From Clostridia bacterium (lineage in GTDB: Bacteria > Bacillota > Clostridia > Christensenellales > UBA1242), in contig JAFTTP010000002.1 of NCBI GenBank assembly GCA_017466725.1, positions 131,492-195,491 on the forward strand: DNA of 64,000 bases, written 5' to 3'. Of this stretch, positions 42,336-51,724 are shown in pieces. Below the pieces are notes generated by a model. That model was not told the DNA's origin. It did no database searches and saw nothing but the letters and a program-made list of their open reading frames with translations. The stretch's first letter is position 1; each line of letters begins with the position of its first letter. Position numbers and translations under genes: made by a program.

Positions 42336-43316
42336 TTATTTTTTATTTACTGGCTTTTTAGTTGCAACTTTAGCCTTTTTTGCATCTAATTCATTTGCAA
42401 TTGGAATTGAAATTGTTGTTGTATCTTTCTTTACAACTTCACTCATTGAAGCAAGAAGTCCTGTCACATTTTGGATTTCGCTTGGAATGATAAGTTTTGT
42501 TGCATGTCCATCTGCAAGTTTTTTAAGCGCTTCAAATCCTTGAAGTGTCACATAAGCGGCATTAGGACTAGCGTCATTAATAAGTGAAATCGCCTTACTT
42601 TCAGCCTCTGCCATTGCAAGAACAGCATGTTTTTGAGCCTCTGCATCCATAATTCTTGCCATCTTATCGGCTTCAGCTCTTAAAATTTTAGCTTCCTTTT
42701 CGCCTTCGGCAACCAAAATGCTTGCCCTCTTTTCTCCTTCAGCTTTAAGGATTTGTTCACGTCTTTCACGTTCTGCCTTCATTTGCTTATCCATCGCCTC
42801 TTGGATGTCCATTGGTGGAAGAATATTTTTAAGTTCAACACGGTTGATTTTAATTCCCCAAGGGTCTGTAGCTTCGTCAAGAATTAATCTCATTTTTGTA
42901 TTTACAGTATCACGAGATGTAAGCGTTTCGTCAAGCTCAAGCTCACCAACAATGTTTCTTAATGTTGTAGCTGTTAAATTCTCAATCGCGCGAAGTGGTC
43001 TATCTACACCATAAGTGTACAACTTTGCGTCTGTAATTTGAAAATAAACTACAGTGTCAATTTGCATAGTAACATTATCTTTTGTAATAACTGGTTGTGG
43101 ATTAAAATCTGCAACCGTTTCTTTTAAACTGATTGGTTTGTGTGTTCTGTCAAAAAATGCAAACACGAGGTGAATACCAGTTTCAAGTGTTTTGTGATAT
43201 TTACCTAATCTCTCTACAATAACTGCTGTAGATTGTTTTACAATTCTTACAGAGCAACATAATGTAATAAGCGCAAGCGCACCTATAACAACTAATACAA
43301 TAGCCCATGCTGGCAT
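42336..43316 (-). CDS. SPFH/band 7 membrane protein (slipin/QmcA type)
   Basis: The 326-residue product has an N-terminal membrane segment (AIVLVVIGALALITLCCSVRI), then the SPFH domain (STAVIVERLGKYHKTLETGIHLV, LRAIENLTATTLRNIVGELELDETLTSRDTVN, WGIKINRVELKNILPP). A long Ala/Glu coiled coil with REQILKAEGEKRASILVAEGEKEAKILRAEA completes it. These stomatin relatives form ring-shaped scaffolds in membrane microdomains. It follows an NfeD gene by 17 bases, the usual partner. A cage around membrane proteases or sensors is the current view of the family; the local role is inferred. Confidence 0.92.
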   Translation of the reverse strand: MPAWAIVLVVIGALALITLCCSVRIVKQSTAVIVERLGKYHKTLETGIHLVFAFFDRTHKPISLKETVADFNPQPVITKDNVTMQIDTVVYFQITDAKLYTYGVDRPLRAIENLTATTLRNIVGELELDETLTSRDTVNTKMRLILDEATDPWGIKINRVELKNILPPMDIQEAMDKQMKAERERREQILKAEGEKRASILVAEGEKEAKILRAEADKMARIMDAEAQKHAVLAMAEAESKAISLINDASPNAAYVTLQGFEALKKLADGHATKLIIPSEIQNVTGLLASMSEVVKKDTTTISIPIANELDAKKAKVATKKPVNKK

Positions 43317-43333
43317 ATTAAAAATCCCCCTTT

Positions 43334-43807
43334 TTATTTTTCTTCTTTATCTTGCTGAATTGTTTGTTGTTTTTCGCTTAGTTTAACAATAAACTTGTTT
43401 CCTTCCATCCTTACAATGTCAACATACTTTCCAGCCCTAATTGACGAGCCATCCTCAGTAGTCACCGACCAAACAACGCCATTAAACCTTACTGCGCCGT
43501 TATCGTCGCGAGTAATCCCAACAAGCAGCTTGGACGACTTGCCTATTAATGCATCAGCATTTGTTTTTGCACCACTATTTTTCAAAAACCATTTTTGCGC
43601 AAACTTTCTTACAAAGCATACAAGCACAAGGGAAACCACAACGAACACAACAATTTGCACCCAAAGCGGAACATTTTTGAAAATAGACAGAAAGAAAGGA
43701 ATCACCGCACCAAATGCAAACCAAACTGAAACTAGTTCTTGCGTGATAATTTCAAGAAACACAGCAAATACAACAACTCCCAGCCATACCCAAAATTCTG
43801 TAGCCAT
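43334..43807 (-). CDS. NfeD-family membrane protein
   Basis: The 157-residue product has three membrane segments (about 5-80), including WFAFGAVIPFFLSIF, then an OB-fold domain (about 85-150; LIGKSSKLLVGITRDDNGAVRFNGVVWSVTTEDGSSIRAGKYVDIV). This is the short NfeD1b form that partners with SPFH proteins. No ClpP-like protease domain is attached. AAGGAGAAGAA precedes the ATG. Confidence 0.88.
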   Translation of the reverse strand: MATEFWVWLGVVVFAVFLEIITQELVSVWFAFGAVIPFFLSIFKNVPLWVQIVVFVVVSLVLVCFVRKFAQKWFLKNSGAKTNADALIGKSSKLLVGITRDDNGAVRFNGVVWSVTTEDGSSIRAGKYVDIVRMEGNKFIVKLSEKQQTIQQDKEEK

Positions 43808-43909
43808 TTCTTCTCCTTTTATTTTGTTCGACTTGTTACAAATATATTATCATATTCATATAAATTTAGTCAAGATTTTACAGCAGATTATAAAAAAAAT
43901 AGTATACAA

Positions 43910-44125
43910 TTATATACTACTTTCTTCTTCGTTCATTGTTTCAATTTCTGGTTGAATATCTTTTTTCGCAATATACTCTTTCGCACTCATAGTCCAAGTA
44001 CAATCACAACATTCATATTCACCAGATTGTTCTGAAAATGTTGCAATCATAGAATCTTTACCACAAGCTATAAGTTTTGGAATTAAATATGTTTTACCAT
44101 TTAATTTAAACTTAACGTCTGCCAT
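43910..44125 (-). CDS. Small cytoplasmic protein, unknown
   Basis: The 71-residue product starts ADVKFKLNGKTYLIPKLIACG and ends with a Glu-rich tail. Three cysteines (one in ACG, two in CCDC) give a possible metal site but no clear ribbon. AAGGAGGAC lies before the ATG, and an own promoter is likely in the AT-rich region upstream. No family recognised. Confidence 0.65.
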   Translation of the reverse strand: MADVKFKLNGKTYLIPKLIACGKDSMIATFSEQSGEYECCDCTWTMSAKEYIAKKDIQPEIETMNEEESSI

Positions 44126-44276
44126 ACGTCCTCCTTGCCCGTTTAGTATAACACATTGTGCTAGTTTTGTAAATAGAAAAATGAAAGTTTTTGAAAATAC
44201 TTTTACCTACTTAATAAATTTTGTACACAACAAAAACGCGCAACTTAGCAACTAAAAAACAGGCTTTCGCCTGCTG

Positions 44277-44362
<86 letters not shown>

Positions 44363-44412
44363 ATAGTTATAATCTTTTAAAATAACAAAGCGACCTTTGC
44401 GGTCGCCACAAT

Positions 44413-44487
44413 TGGAGGTACCACCCGGATTTGAACCGGGGAATAAAAGTTTTGCAGACTTTTGCCTTACCGCTTGGCGATGGTACC
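44413..44487 (-). tRNA. tRNA-Cys (GCA)
   Basis: GGTACCA pairs with TGGTACC, the anticodon stem AAAGT/ACTTT holds CTGCAAA with anticodon GCA, the discriminator is T and CCA is encoded. Confidence 0.95.
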
Positions 44488-44499
44488 AAATTGGCAATG

Positions 44500-44543
44500 C
44501 GCCAAATTTTTATGGAGCGGAAGACGGGATTCGAACCCGCGAC
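44500..44543 (-). repeat. Duplicated 3' end of tRNA-Gly
   Basis: These 44 bases are identical to 44677-44720 and include the T arm, 3' acceptor strand and CCA of tRNA-Gly plus the flank beyond it. No matching 5' half precedes it, so it cannot fold as a tRNA. The distance between copies is 177 bases. The arrangement, an intact tRNA then a copy of its 3' end downstream, is what tRNA-targeting integrases leave. Confidence 0.85.
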
Positions 44544-44616
44544 CGCTACGAAAACACCGTTTTTTGCGTGTTTTGCTGTTCGCAAAAGCATCGACCTTAC
44601 AACAGGTTTTCTTCGC

Positions 44617-44642
44617 CCCTTAAAATGCTGAAATTTTAAGGG
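44617..44642 (-). terminator. Hairpin between the two tRNA-Gly copies
   Basis: CCCTTAAAAT (44617-44626) pairs with ATTTTAAGGG (44633-44642). No T run follows, so stopping activity is uncertain. Confidence 0.4.
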
Positions 44643-44689
44643 AACCCGATTTGGCAAATGTCGCAATAAAACGAAACGCCAAATTTTTA

Positions 44690-44764
44690 TGGAGCGGAAG
44701 ACGGGATTCGAACCCGCGACATTTGCCTTGGCAAGGCAACGCTCTACCACTGAGCCACTCCCGC
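44690..44764 (-). tRNA. tRNA-Gly (GCC)
   Basis: GCGGGAG closes with CTTCCGC, the anticodon stem TTGCC/GGCAA holds TTGCCAA with anticodon GCC, the discriminator is T as usual for tRNA-Gly, and CCA is encoded. First tRNA of the Gly-Cys-Leu cluster. Confidence 0.95.
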
Positions 44765-44899
44765 GAATAAGCACCACCTTGTCATTACATTATATGCAAC
44801 AACCAAGGCTTGCTCTAATAATATAACAAATTTATTTGGAAAAAGCAACTGTTTTTTCAATATTTCTTAAAAAAGTTTTAAAAATTTTTATAAAACAAA

Positions 44900-44926
44900 A
44901 AAATAGGTATTATTCATACCTATTTT
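44900..44926 (-). terminator. Terminator of the rubrerythrin gene
   Basis: AAAATAGGTAT pairs with ATACCTATTTT around TATTC, and a T run follows on the minus strand. Confidence 0.8.
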
Positions 44927-44933
44927 ATTTATC

Positions 44934-45473
44934 CTAGTAGTTTTCACAAAGAAGTTCAAAGTAACTTTGTGGATGAGCACATGTTTCACAAATTTCTGGC
45001 GCTTTTGTGCCTACAACAATATGTCCGCAGTTTCTGCATTCCCAAATTTTAACTTCACTCTTTTCAAAAACTTGTTTAAGTTCTACATTTTGCAACAGTT
45101 TTCTATATCTTTCTTCATGGCGTTTTTCAATTGCTGCAACCTTACGGAATTTTTCTGCAAGTTCTGGAAAACCTTCTTCGTCTGCAGTTTTTGCAAATTC
45201 TGCATACATATCTGTCCACTCATAGTTTTCGCCTTCTGCGGCAGACTCTAAGTTTCTTGCTGTGTTGCCAATACCTTGAAGTTCTTTAAACCACATCTTA
45301 GCATGTTCTTTTTCGTTGTCTGCTGTTTTTGTAAAGATGGCAGAAATTTGTTCATACCCCTCTTTCTTTGCTGTTGATGCAAAGTATGTATATTTATTTC
45401 TCGCTTGGCTTTCACCAGCAAACGCTGCCATTAGATTTTTCTCTGTTTGAGTGCCTGAATATTTTGTTTTCAT
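44934..45473 (-). CDS. rbr: Rubrerythrin
   Basis: A 179-residue protein with a four-helix di-iron domain ([54 protein letters not shown]) and a C-terminal rubredoxin domain with a CRNCG pair and a CETC pair at about 146-166. The glutamates and histidine of the ExxH diiron motifs are visible. Rubrerythrin reduces hydrogen peroxide in anaerobes with electrons from NADH or rubredoxin. It stands alone with a good ribosome site (AAAGGAGAT) and terminator. Confidence 0.96.
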   Translation of the reverse strand: MKTKYSGTQTEKNLMAAFAGESQARNKYTYFASTAKKEGYEQISAIFTKTADNEKEHAKMWFKELQGIGNTARNLESAAEGENYEWTDMYAEFAKTADEEGFPELAEKFRKVAAIEKRHEERYRKLLQNVELKQVFEKSEVKIWECRNCGHIVVGTKAPEICETCAHPQSYFELLCENY

Positions 45474-45541
45474 ATCTATCTCCTTTCATTATATTCATTA
45501 ACATTTTAGCCGCAATTGACGAAAAATGTCAATTAAATTTA

Positions 45542-47260
45542 TTAAATTTCTCTGCTTTGACTGCAACAAATATATAAAATTTGCAAATCTTGACTAAGTT
45601 GTTGCAACACTTGCTTTGCTTTTTGAAAGTTTTCATCATCAAAATTTACAAAGCTGTCATCCAAAATCACACACGGTTTTTCCTCTTTATACACCTCTTT
45701 TATCAAAAGAAAGCGCATACAAATTGAAAGGATATCTTTATAGCCTTGACTTGAATGTTCAAAGTCTTTCACCCCGCCATTTGTAATCTGTTTAATATCA
45801 AAGTTTGTGTCAACGATATATTCTCGTCCGCGCATATCAAACTTTTCAAGCAGCGCCCGCATGCCGTCATTTATAGGTTTTACAAACCTTTCAGATACAT
45901 TCTCTTTTGCTTTTACAAGAAAATCATGCGTGTACTGCAAAACTTCCAGTTTATCACCTGTCTTTTTATTAATCGCCTTTTTATTTGCCAGTTCTTCTTT
46001 CATGCTTTCTATTTCTTGCTGAAGGCGGTCTTGTTGATACATCAATGTTTTCTTTTGAGTGGAAAGCCGTTCTAGCGATAATTTAGAGTTAAACAATAAA
46101 TTTTGTTGATAATCAGCCAAAGTTGAGTTTGGTAAAGAAATTTCACTATAATTTGCCAAAAGATTTTTAAGTTTTTCAATATCTTCTTGGCATTGAGTAA
46201 TCTTTTTATCCAACTCGTACGTTTGAGCCTTGTCCGTTTGTTTTTGAGACGCTTGTTTATACTTTTTTCTAAACACAAATGATAAGACGCCTAAAAATGC
46301 TCCAACGCCACAAACACTGCCGGCAACCACCCACGATACAACGCGCGCAAGCCCAAGCGCCACACCTGCAAGCAAAACGATAGACGCAACAACAATCAAC
46401 CAAGGGAAACTCTTTTTATCCATTTCTTTACGCTCTGGCGAGATTGAATTGAGTTTTATAAGCAGAGCCGACAATTTTTCATTTTCAGCCTTAAGTTCGC
46501 TTTCAATTTTCATCTTTGACGCAAAAATCTTCTCATGCGCTTGCAATGTCTGCTTTTCTTTTAAAACTTTTTCTTCTAAAACTGCATAGTTGTTTTGCTC
46601 AACTTGAATTTGTCTATCAACTTCTTTTATACTTTCGATAGCTTGTGCAAGGTCAGCTTTCAAATCAACCATATGCCTTGAAATTCTGTCAATATCGTTT
46701 TGTTTTACCATATCTTTTTTAAGCGCAGAAACTTCTTTTTTGATTTGAGCGAGAGCCCCGCCGACGCTTGCAAGGTCATATTTAAACTTATCAAGCCCAA
46801 GCACCCCCGCCGAAATTTGTTCATTTACAGATGAAGTGAAGTTTAATTGAGGCAAAAACGCTGTCATTTCAAACGTTTCTCTGCCAACGCCAAACAACCA
46901 TTCTCCTAAGCCTTCTTTTGGCATTTGCACAACCTTGTTGGATGTCAAATCAAAAAGTTGAGCCTCATCGCCTTCTGGTGTTTTTGCAAACGAGCGAACA
47001 ATTCTAAATCTACCTTTCTTGCAAGAGAATTCAAGCCAACCACCAAAGTTTCCCCCCTGCCAAGGCATATATTTTTTACGCTCCATCTTGACGTTTTCGC
47101 GTGCGGGTGGCATTCCATAAAAAATTGCTTTAATAAATATTGACAGTGTTGTTTTGCCCCACCCATTTTCATTAAGCAGTTGATTTAACCCCTCTCCAAA
47201 TGAAAAATCCTGATTTGACAAACGACCAAAATTATCAATATGTAATCTTTCTATTTTCAT
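45542..47260 (-). CDS. YhaN/SbcC-like AAA ATPase with membrane segments
   Basis: The 572-residue product has an N-terminal half-ATPase (IERLHIDNFGRLSNQDFSF, Walker A LNENGWGKTT at about 33-42). A coiled coil follows, then two adjacent membrane segments (about 290-335), a second coiled coil, and the C-terminal Walker B region (CVILDDSFVNFDDEN). Membrane spans inside the coiled coil are a mark of YhaN; YhaN itself is near 960 residues, so this is a short form. With the YhaO-like nuclease directly downstream, which starts four bases before its end, it would act as a Mre11-Rad50-like pair in DNA end processing. The stop is close to an AAT-rich flank without a clear terminator. Confidence 0.75.
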   Translation of the reverse strand: MKIERLHIDNFGRLSNQDFSFGEGLNQLLNENGWGKTTLSIFIKAIFYGMPPARENVKMERKKYMPWQGGNFGGWLEFSCKKGRFRIVRSFAKTPEGDEAQLFDLTSNKVVQMPKEGLGEWLFGVGRETFEMTAFLPQLNFTSSVNEQISAGVLGLDKFKYDLASVGGALAQIKKEVSALKKDMVKQNDIDRISRHMVDLKADLAQAIESIKEVDRQIQVEQNNYAVLEEKVLKEKQTLQAHEKIFASKMKIESELKAENEKLSALLIKLNSISPERKEMDKKSFPWLIVVASIVLLAGVALGLARVVSWVVAGSVCGVGAFLGVLSFVFRKKYKQASQKQTDKAQTYELDKKITQCQEDIEKLKNLLANYSEISLPNSTLADYQQNLLFNSKLSLERLSTQKKTLMYQQDRLQQEIESMKEELANKKAINKKTGDKLEVLQYTHDFLVKAKENVSERFVKPINDGMRALLEKFDMRGREYIVDTNFDIKQITNGGVKDFEHSSQGYKDILSICMRFLLIKEVYKEEKPCVILDDSFVNFDDENFQKAKQVLQQLSQDLQILYICCSQSREI

Positions 47261-48288
47261 ATAGATAAATCTTCTCCTTTTAAAGCCTCAATGCCAAGCG
47301 CAATCACTTTTTGCTTGATTGCCCCATCCAAGTCAGAATTTTCCACCAAGGATATAAATTCGTTTTTAAAGGACAGTTTCTCACTCTTCAATTGTTCTAT
47401 ATCAATCTTCATTTTTGATTCATCAACAATTTCAATATAAAAAAATTCACTAAAACTGTCTTGCAAAATTGATAAAGATTTGTTTAACAATTCGTCATAA
47501 CTTCCCGTTAAAACCACTCTTATAATATCTCTATCACTTATACCTTGTTTGCAGATTTCGCGTTTTATTCCATCTGCAATATCCGCTGTCGTTTTATCGT
47601 GAGAAAGGTCATACGAAACTATTGCATACTTTCTTTGTGAAAGGGGCTTAAACTCACATTTTTCAACAACTTTATTGTTAATTTCAACCTCAATATATCC
47701 TTTGTCGCCACATTCGTCAAACCCATTAGAAAATAAACTGCCACTATAAGCAAAAATATTGTTGCCTTTTTTATACTTTTTCACCGTGTGTACATGACCA
47801 AGTGCAATATACTCAAATCCGAGTTCAAGGTATGGTGAAATATCAATATAGTCACTATCTCTTGTGTTTTCTATATTGCCATGCACCAACAACACATTAT
47901 TTTTTGTTTTATCAATATTTTGTAAGTGTTCTACGCCGTAAAATACAAAATCTTGAAATTCAAAACAAGTGTTGTTTTCATCTAAAACTATAAAATTTTC
48001 TGGAATTTCTGAGAAAATAAATTTCTCGTCATGATTTCCATTTACATATAATACAGGCTTACCAAACGCACTGACTGCAGCAAAAAAACTTTGTACCAGT
48101 TTTGTTGGTACACTTTTGCTGTGAAATAAGTCTCCACACACCAATATCACATCATACTTTTTGCCTATTTGAGAAAACAAATAGTGACAATTTTCTATCA
48201 TTTCATCTTTTAAAGCGTCTTGTTTCTCTTTGGGTAGTTTGCCGTTTTTTACGCCTAAATGTAAGTCTGCAATATGTAAAATCCTCAT
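47257..48288 (-). CDS. YhaO/SbcD-like metallophosphoesterase (DNA repair nuclease)
   Basis: The ATG at 48288 follows AAAAGGAA and begins RILHIADLHLGVKNGK; an upstream in-frame start at 48354 lies before this site. The 343-residue protein shows calcineurin-type motifs in order: DLHLG, VCGDLFHS, YVNGNHDEK, LLVHGNIE and ALGHVHT. All expected metal ligands are present. It resembles YhaO and SbcD, Mre11-family DNA nucleases. It overlaps the ATPase gene by four bases, which supports a two-subunit complex. Confidence 0.82.
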   Translation of the reverse strand: MRILHIADLHLGVKNGKLPKEKQDALKDEMIENCHYLFSQIGKKYDVILVCGDLFHSKSVPTKLVQSFFAAVSAFGKPVLYVNGNHDEKFIFSEIPENFIVLDENNTCFEFQDFVFYGVEHLQNIDKTKNNVLLVHGNIENTRDSDYIDISPYLELGFEYIALGHVHTVKKYKKGNNIFAYSGSLFSNGFDECGDKGYIEVEINNKVVEKCEFKPLSQRKYAIVSYDLSHDKTTADIADGIKREICKQGISDRDIIRVVLTGSYDELLNKSLSILQDSFSEFFYIEIVDESKMKIDIEQLKSEKLSFKNEFISLVENSDLDGAIKQKVIALGIEALKGEDLSI

Positions 48289-48344
48289 ACAATTTCCTTT
48301 TACTGTTTTTATTATAACAAAATCAGCATTTATTCGCAAATAAA

Positions 48345-48368
48345 AAAGTAGCATTTTTATGCTACTTT
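48345..48368 (-). terminator. Terminator at the end of the DUF4097 gene
   Basis: AAAGTAGCAT (48345-48354) pairs with ATGCTACTTT (48359-48368), overlapping the stop codon region, and a T run follows on the minus strand. Confidence 0.8.
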
Positions 48369-49748
48369 ATATACTTCTACTTTTGAATTTGTTGTAATGT
48401 TGATTGGTTTATTGCCATTGTTGATAACAAGCGGAAGTTCAAACATGCCGTCAAACCCTTCGACGTTTACGCTGCCTGCGTTTCTCATCTCTCCATCAGT
48501 ATTATAAACATTTAAAATAAATTCAAGTTTGCTTGGCACACCAAGTTTCACCCTTCCTTTTTTGCTTGTAATGTTAATTTCATCCATCACATCACTTCTA
48601 TCAATTACAGCATTGATTTTTCCGCTTGTAGTTTTCGCCTCAAAGTCATAACACGCTTTAATATCAATACTTCCAGTCGTCATTTCAATCCAAGCAAAAG
48701 CATTGGTTTCACCAAGTTTAACCGAACCACTTGTACCTTTAACGTAGAACTTGCCGCCACCAAATTTACCGATGTTTATTCTTGAAGAATTTGCAAATGG
48801 AAAACTCAAATTACCCCACACTTCACCTATAGTAATAGTTGCTGCCGAAAGCTGTTCTGCAGGGTTGTTTGCACTGATATCTCCGATGAAATCCTCTACA
48901 TCAAGATAACCAGCCAGCATTTTTAAGTTGATATCTCCTATTACTGTGCCAGCTCTAAACTCACAGTTTCCAATGTTGATTGTTGCAAGGTTACCCGCTC
49001 CAAATGAAAGATTGTTAAAGTTTAACGTGCCGCTTTTTGCGTTGAGAGTAAAGTAATCTTGAGCGTGTAAATTGATTGGACAATCAATTCCGCCTCTTTT
49101 TGTTTGAATAAAGATTTTATCGATTGCACCATCAAGTCCAGCCCCTAAATAAATCCTTCCTCGCGTTGTTTGCAATTTTAAACTTGCAAGTGTGATTTTG
49201 TTAGAAGACGCAGTAACACATCCTATTGAAATGTTGCCGCTTGTGTTTTCAATGTTTAATTCTACATTCTCTAAATTTGCATCTTCTTTATCAGGCAGAC
49301 AAATAGAAACGCTTACATTTTTTGCAAAATAAAGCGATGCTTCAGGTTCGTGCACGTCAACACACAAAACCTTATCATTAGAACCATTTTCATAATAAAT
49401 ATTATAAGAAAATTTAATATTTGCATCGGCAGACGCAAACCCTGTTACAAAATTTTTGAAAGTGATTGAATATTTTTTACAATCCTTTGGTCTTTCTACA
49501 GATACCGTTGCATAGCTGCAATTGATTTGGATTTCTTCTAATGACGAAAAATCAAGCAAGTCATCACTACTTCCGTCAGTCACCTTATCTTTTGTGACCT
49601 CATCTGAATAACATATGTATTGATATCCCAGTACTTCTTTAAATGGTCTAAAAATCATAACCAGCAGAGTAACCAACGCTGCCGCAACTAGCATAAGAAA
49701 CAAAATAAACAAATAAGTGCTAAAGCCCTTTTTTACCTTTCCTGCCAT
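48357..49748 (-). CDS. Membrane-anchored DUF4097-type beta-helix protein
   Basis: The 463-residue product has one N-terminal membrane segment (YLFILFLMLVAAALVTLLVMIF) and an external part of repeating short strands (ISIGCVTASSNKITLASLKLQTTRGRIYLGAG, FTLNAKSGTLNFNNLSFGAGN, SGKINAVIDRSD). The pattern matches DUF4097/putative adhesin beta helices. In Bacillota such proteins often occur with regulators of envelope stress; none is adjacent. Surface location is predicted, function is unknown. Confidence 0.7.
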   Translation of the reverse strand: MAGKVKKGFSTYLFILFLMLVAAALVTLLVMIFRPFKEVLGYQYICYSDEVTKDKVTDGSSDDLLDFSSLEEIQINCSYATVSVERPKDCKKYSITFKNFVTGFASADANIKFSYNIYYENGSNDKVLCVDVHEPEASLYFAKNVSVSICLPDKEDANLENVELNIENTSGNISIGCVTASSNKITLASLKLQTTRGRIYLGAGLDGAIDKIFIQTKRGGIDCPINLHAQDYFTLNAKSGTLNFNNLSFGAGNLATINIGNCEFRAGTVIGDINLKMLAGYLDVEDFIGDISANNPAEQLSAATITIGEVWGNLSFPFANSSRINIGKFGGGKFYVKGTSGSVKLGETNAFAWIEMTTGSIDIKACYDFEAKTTSGKINAVIDRSDVMDEINITSKKGRVKLGVPSKLEFILNVYNTDGEMRNAGSVNVEGFDGMFELPLVINNGNKPINITTNSKVEVYKVA

Positions 49749-49828
49749 TTTTCCTCCAGATAAGTTTATTATAACACATATATTCTATTATTTCAAGTTT
49801 TCATTAAAGAAAAATATGACTAGAAAAT

Positions 49829-49857
49829 AAAAACACCCCTACTATAGAAGTGTTTTT
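49829..49857 (-). terminator. Terminator of the alaS gene
   Basis: AAAAACAC (49829-49836) pairs with GTGTTTTT (49850-49857) around a 13-base loop. It lies directly after the stop at 49869. Confidence 0.6.
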
Positions 49858-49868
49858 ATTAATATTTA

Positions 49869-51662
49869 TTAATCTAAAATTGCCTTTATTCTTCTTACAC
49901 CACTTGACGACGCCTCTTCTTTTGCAATCTTAAAATGTCCAAGCTCATTTGTGTTTGCAACGTGAGGGCCTGTACAAATTTCTTTTGATACATTGCCAAT
50001 TGTGTAAACTGAAACTACATCTGGATATCTTTCAATAAATTGTGCCTCTGCCCCAATTTCAACTGCCTTAGTTTTTGGCATTTCTTCTTTGTTTACGGCA
50101 ATTCCTTGTTTAATCCAATCATTGACAAGGTTTTCAACCCTAGCAAGTTCTTCAGATGTCATTTTATGGTCGCATGGGAAGTCAAAACGCAATCTTTCTG
50201 CTGTAATATTGCTGCCCATTTGATGACATTGTGGGCCAACAACAATCTTCAATGCCGCATTTAAAAGGTGTGTTGCCGTATGATATTTTGTTGTCATAAC
50301 GCCATCATCTTGCAATCCGCTTTTAAACTCACCTTTTGCCACACCTTTAGACTTTTCTTGATGTGCCTCAAATGCGCGTTTAAAACCTTCCTTATCAACG
50401 CTAAAGCCTTGCTCGTTTGCCATTTCTTCTGTAAGTTCAAGAGGGAAACCAAATGTATCAAAAAGTCTAAATGCTTTGTCGCCACTAATCGTTTTAACAT
50501 CTGGCGCGAATTTAGCGAGGTTGCCAACAAGTTTATTAAATTCTCTAGTACCTTGTTCAAGTGTACGATCAAATTTTGTTGCCTCTTTTAAAAGTTCTTC
50601 GCAAATATATTCTTGCTTTTCAACCAAAAGAGGATATGCCTCGTTGTACACGTTGTTTATATAAATTTTTGCAACATCTGTAAGTTGTTCTTTAGCAAGT
50701 CCCAAAAATTTAGCATAACGAAGCGCGCGACGAATAAGTCTACGTAAAATATAACCTGCCCCAACATTGCTTGGTAAAATTCCATTTACATCACCAATCA
50801 ACATAACTGCTGTACGAATATGGTCAGCAATAATTCTCATTGCTTTTGTTTCTTCTTCGTTTGAACCATACTCTTTGCCAACCTGCCTCTCAATAAATGC
50901 AATTACTTCAGCAAATAAGTCTGTTTGGTAAACATCATTTAATCCATTCAGATACATAAGGTTTCGTTCAAAGCCAAATCCAGTGTCGACATTTTTATTT
51001 TTTAAAGGTTCAACCGAGCCATCTTCTTTCACCTTATATTGCATATAAACGTCATTGCCAATTTCAACCCATCTTCCGCATTCACATGTTGCGTCGCAAG
51101 TTGCGCTGCAAGGCTTGTCGTGACGAGGGTAAAACCATTCATTATCTGGGCCGCAAGGCGTATTTACAGTGCCAGGCAAGTCCCACCAATTTTCTTTAAG
51201 AAAATAAATATTTTCTTTTTTCATACCAGCATCTAAAAGATAACCTACAATTTCATCATCTTTTTCAACATTTTTATTGCCTGCAAAAACGGTTGTGCAA
51301 AGTTTTTCTTTATCAAAGCCAAAAACTTTAGTTAAAAGTTCGAAACTCCATGCAGTTTTCTCTTTTTTGAAATAATCCCCTAAAGACCAGTTTCCCATCA
51401 TTTCAAAAAAAGTACAGTGGCTTTCATCCCCAACCGAGTCGATGTCAACCGTTCTCACACATCCTTGTACATTACAAAGTCGTGTACCTTTTGGGTGTTT
51501 TTGCCCCAACAAATATGGCATAAGTGGTTGCATACCGGCAACGTTGAACATAACACCAGTAGTGCCGTCGCCTATCAAAGAAACAGCGCCAATATCAACG
51601 TGTCCCCTTTCCTTATAAAAATCCAACCACATTTTTCTTAGTTGTTTACTTGTTACCTTCAT
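49869..51662 (-). CDS. alaS: Alanyl-tRNA synthetase, short form without the C-terminal domain
   Basis: The ATG at 51662 follows GGAGAAA. The 597-residue product has the class II core (about 1-240; NVAGMQPLMPYL, motif 2 TFFEMMGNWSLGDYFK, motif 3 GFGFERNLMYLNG), the tRNA-binding helical part (HIRTAVMLIGDVNGILPSNVGAGYILRRLIRRALRYA) and the editing domain (HTATHLLNAAL as HxxxH, CTGPHVANTNELG as CxxxH). It stops there. Typical AlaRS is 870-880 residues and continues into an oligomerisation and DHHA1/C-Ala domain. The short type is known in some clades. It could be the only AlaRS here or a second copy. It also has a four-cysteine CSATCDATCECG insert not found in most AlaRS. Confidence 0.88.
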   Translation of the reverse strand: MKVTSKQLRKMWLDFYKERGHVDIGAVSLIGDGTTGVMFNVAGMQPLMPYLLGQKHPKGTRLCNVQGCVRTVDIDSVGDESHCTFFEMMGNWSLGDYFKKEKTAWSFELLTKVFGFDKEKLCTTVFAGNKNVEKDDEIVGYLLDAGMKKENIYFLKENWWDLPGTVNTPCGPDNEWFYPRHDKPCSATCDATCECGRWVEIGNDVYMQYKVKEDGSVEPLKNKNVDTGFGFERNLMYLNGLNDVYQTDLFAEVIAFIERQVGKEYGSNEEETKAMRIIADHIRTAVMLIGDVNGILPSNVGAGYILRRLIRRALRYAKFLGLAKEQLTDVAKIYINNVYNEAYPLLVEKQEYICEELLKEATKFDRTLEQGTREFNKLVGNLAKFAPDVKTISGDKAFRLFDTFGFPLELTEEMANEQGFSVDKEGFKRAFEAHQEKSKGVAKGEFKSGLQDDGVMTTKYHTATHLLNAALKIVVGPQCHQMGSNITAERLRFDFPCDHKMTSEELARVENLVNDWIKQGIAVNKEEMPKTKAVEIGAEAQFIERYPDVVSVYTIGNVSKEICTGPHVANTNELGHFKIAKEEASSSGVRRIKAILD

Positions 51663-51724
51663 AATTTTTCTCCATTTTAATACTTTGGTATTGTAGCATA
51701 AATACATTTAAAAATCAATCAATA

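Noticed and set aside
51663..51724. T-box or other leader before alaS
   Set aside because: Only 62 bases separate it from truA, with no T-box sequence.
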